From an uncultured Collinsella sp. (GTDB taxonomy: Bacteria > Actinomycetota > Coriobacteriia > Coriobacteriales > Coriobacteriaceae): DNA of 6,869 nucleotides. Below the pieces are notes generated by a model. That model was not told the DNA's origin and searched no databases. It saw only the letters and a list, made by a program, of their open reading frames with translations. Both the position numbers and the translations under genes were made by a program. The stretch spans positions 1 through 6,869 of the forward strand of contig CAJLTA010000043.1 in assembly GCA_905209455.1 (NCBI GenBank), written 5' to 3'. Position 1 is the stretch's first letter. Each line of letters starts with the position of its first letter. Shown here in pieces: positions 5,947 through 6,869 of this stretch.

Positions 5947-6869
5947 ATGAAGGAAACCGAGAAGATCGAGATCATGCATTTCGACCAGGAGGGCTATCTC
6001 GAGGACGGCAAGGCGCTCTACGAGACCGGCAAGAAGATGACCGCGCTCGCCGACAAGGTCGCCGACGAGGGCTACGACGCCGTGTTCCTGATGGGCGTCG
6101 GCGGCACCTGGGACGAGCTCATGCAGCTCGAGTACCTCATGAACAAGTTCGGCGACCGCGACCTCGAGGTCTACCTGATCCACGCCGCCGAGTGGAACGT
6201 CATGGGCCACAAGCGCATGACCGAGAAGTCCGTCGTGCTCACCGCCTCCGAGTCCGGAACCACCCCCGAGGTCCTCGAGGCCGTCAAGAAGATGAAGGGC
6301 ATGGGCGTGCGCGTCTACGCCATGACCAAGCCCGAGGGCCCCATCGGCCAGGCTGTGGGTGCCGAGAACTGCGTCGCCATGGCTTCTGACCATGGTTCGG
6401 GCGGCTGCGAGAAGGGCTACTACCTCGCCGACTGCTTCGGCCTGCGCCTGCTCAACCGCCGCGGCTGCTTCCCCAAGTTCGATCTGTTTATCGAGCAGAC
6501 CAAGGACATCTGGAAGGACATGCTCGACATCCGCAAGCGCTTCGAGCCGCGCGCCGAGGAGCTCGCCAAGAAGTACGCCCTGGCCCCCTACACCATGTTC
6601 ATCGGCTCCGGCGCCCTGTGGGGCGAGACGATCCTGTTCTCGATGTGCATCCTGGAGGAGATGCAGTGGAAGCGCACCCGCTACATCACCTCGGCCGACT
6701 TCTTCCACGGCACCCTCGAGCTCGTGGAGCCCGGCGTCCCCGTGTTCCTGTTCATGGGCGAGGACGAGAACCGCAAGCTCGACGAGCGCGTCCGCGCCTT
6801 CCTCAACCGCGGCGTGACCGGCGACACCGACGTCAACATCATCGACACCGCCGAGTTCGCGATCCCCGG
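5947..6869 (+). CDS. FrlB-like double-SIS deglycase (fructoselysine-6-phosphate deglycase family), partial at the right edge
   Basis: The frame is open from ATG 5947 to the window end (307 codons). Relatives are near 340-350 aa, so the C-terminus is missing. The first SIS domain has FLMGVGGTWDELM (about 47-59) and LTASESGTTPEVL (98-110). The second has FIGSGALWGET (218-228) and the stretch ADFFHGTLELVEPGVP (250-265), which closely follows E. coli FrlB (EFRHGPLEIVEPGVP). E238 and H254 fall 16 residues apart at the positions of the FraB catalytic pair. FrlB-family enzymes convert fructoselysine 6-phosphate (or a related Amadori product) and water to glucose 6-phosphate and the free amine. AAAGGAG lies 6 nt before the ATG. 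The gene follows the other SIS gene by 60 bp with no terminator, so an operon is likely. Only about 12 of 307 codons end in A or T, far fewer than in its neighbours. Substrate identity (fructoselysine, glucoselysine, fructose-asparagine or other) cannot be settled here. Confidence 0.9.
   Translation, partial: MKETEKIEIMHFDQEGYLEDGKALYETGKKMTALADKVADEGYDAVFLMGVGGTWDELMQLEYLMNKFGDRDLEVYLIHAAEWNVMGHKRMTEKSVVLTASESGTTPEVLEAVKKMKGMGVRVYAMTKPEGPIGQAVGAENCVAMASDHGSGGCEKGYYLADCFGLRLLNRRGCFPKFDLFIEQTKDIWKDMLDIRKRFEPRAEELAKKYALAPYTMFIGSGALWGETILFSMCILEEMQWKRTRYITSADFFHGTLELVEPGVPVFLFMGEDENRKLDERVRAFLNRGVTGDTDVNIIDTAEFAIP

Noticed and set aside
5839..6708. Minus strand open frame (289 aa) opposite the FrlB-like gene
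   Set aside because: It is rich in L, G, A, V, H and D, as expected from the complement of strongly G/C-ending codons. The sense strand has the catalytic motifs and ribosome binding site.
1..6869. CRISPR arrays, insertion sequences, integrases, attachment sites, origins
   Set aside because: No evenly spaced repeats, transposase or integrase coding, or DnaA-box clusters were seen in the window.

Overview
The window looks like a piece of chromosome from a gut Coriobacteriia species (Actinomycetota), with Collinsella or a close relative as the best guess. The reasons are the GC-rich but not extreme base composition, strong GGAGG-type ribosome binding sites, many G/C-ending codons, and the mix of a type II murB, LacI and GntR/UTRA regulators and sugar-amine SIS enzymes. 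This assignment is inference from style and content, since no rRNA or other marker gene is present.

Left part (1-2580). A possible C-terminal tail of a + strand gene ends near position 50. A strong intrinsic terminator follows at 137-163 and touches the stop codon of murB, which runs on the minus strand (162-1124, cell-wall precursor synthesis). A 183-bp divergent spacer separates murB from a LacI-family regulator (1308-2336). The spacer holds an imperfect palindrome and a good -10 box that could serve autoregulation of the LacI gene. Downstream of the LacI gene is a non-coding stretch of about 250 bp with a small GC hairpin, a very long inverted repeat (30-bp arms, 13-nt loop) and an extended -10 promoter for the next gene.

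Middle part (2585-4577). Three closely spaced + strand genes form a probable transcription unit: a 162-aa protein of unknown function and two different GntR-family regulators with UTRA effector domains. The two regulator genes overlap by 16 nt.

Right part (4578-6869). A 193-bp intergenic region carries two palindromes of the kind bound by GntR/UTRA proteins. It leads into two consecutive genes for double-SIS (sugar isomerase) proteins. Both keep a Glu...His pair spaced 16 residues apart, as in the GlmS isomerase domain and the FrlB/FraB deglycases. The second, cut by the window edge, resembles FrlB (fructoselysine-6-phosphate deglycase). The working model is a regulated catabolic locus for Amadori or other sugar-amine phosphates. 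A sugar-amine-phosphate effector would be sensed by one or both GntR/UTRA proteins, and the SIS enzymes would cleave the imported phosphorylated substrate to a hexose phosphate and a free amine. The transporter (a PTS) or a kinase would be expected just beyond the right edge. The last gene has a far stricter G/C-ending codon usage than its neighbours, which points to very high expression or a different origin.
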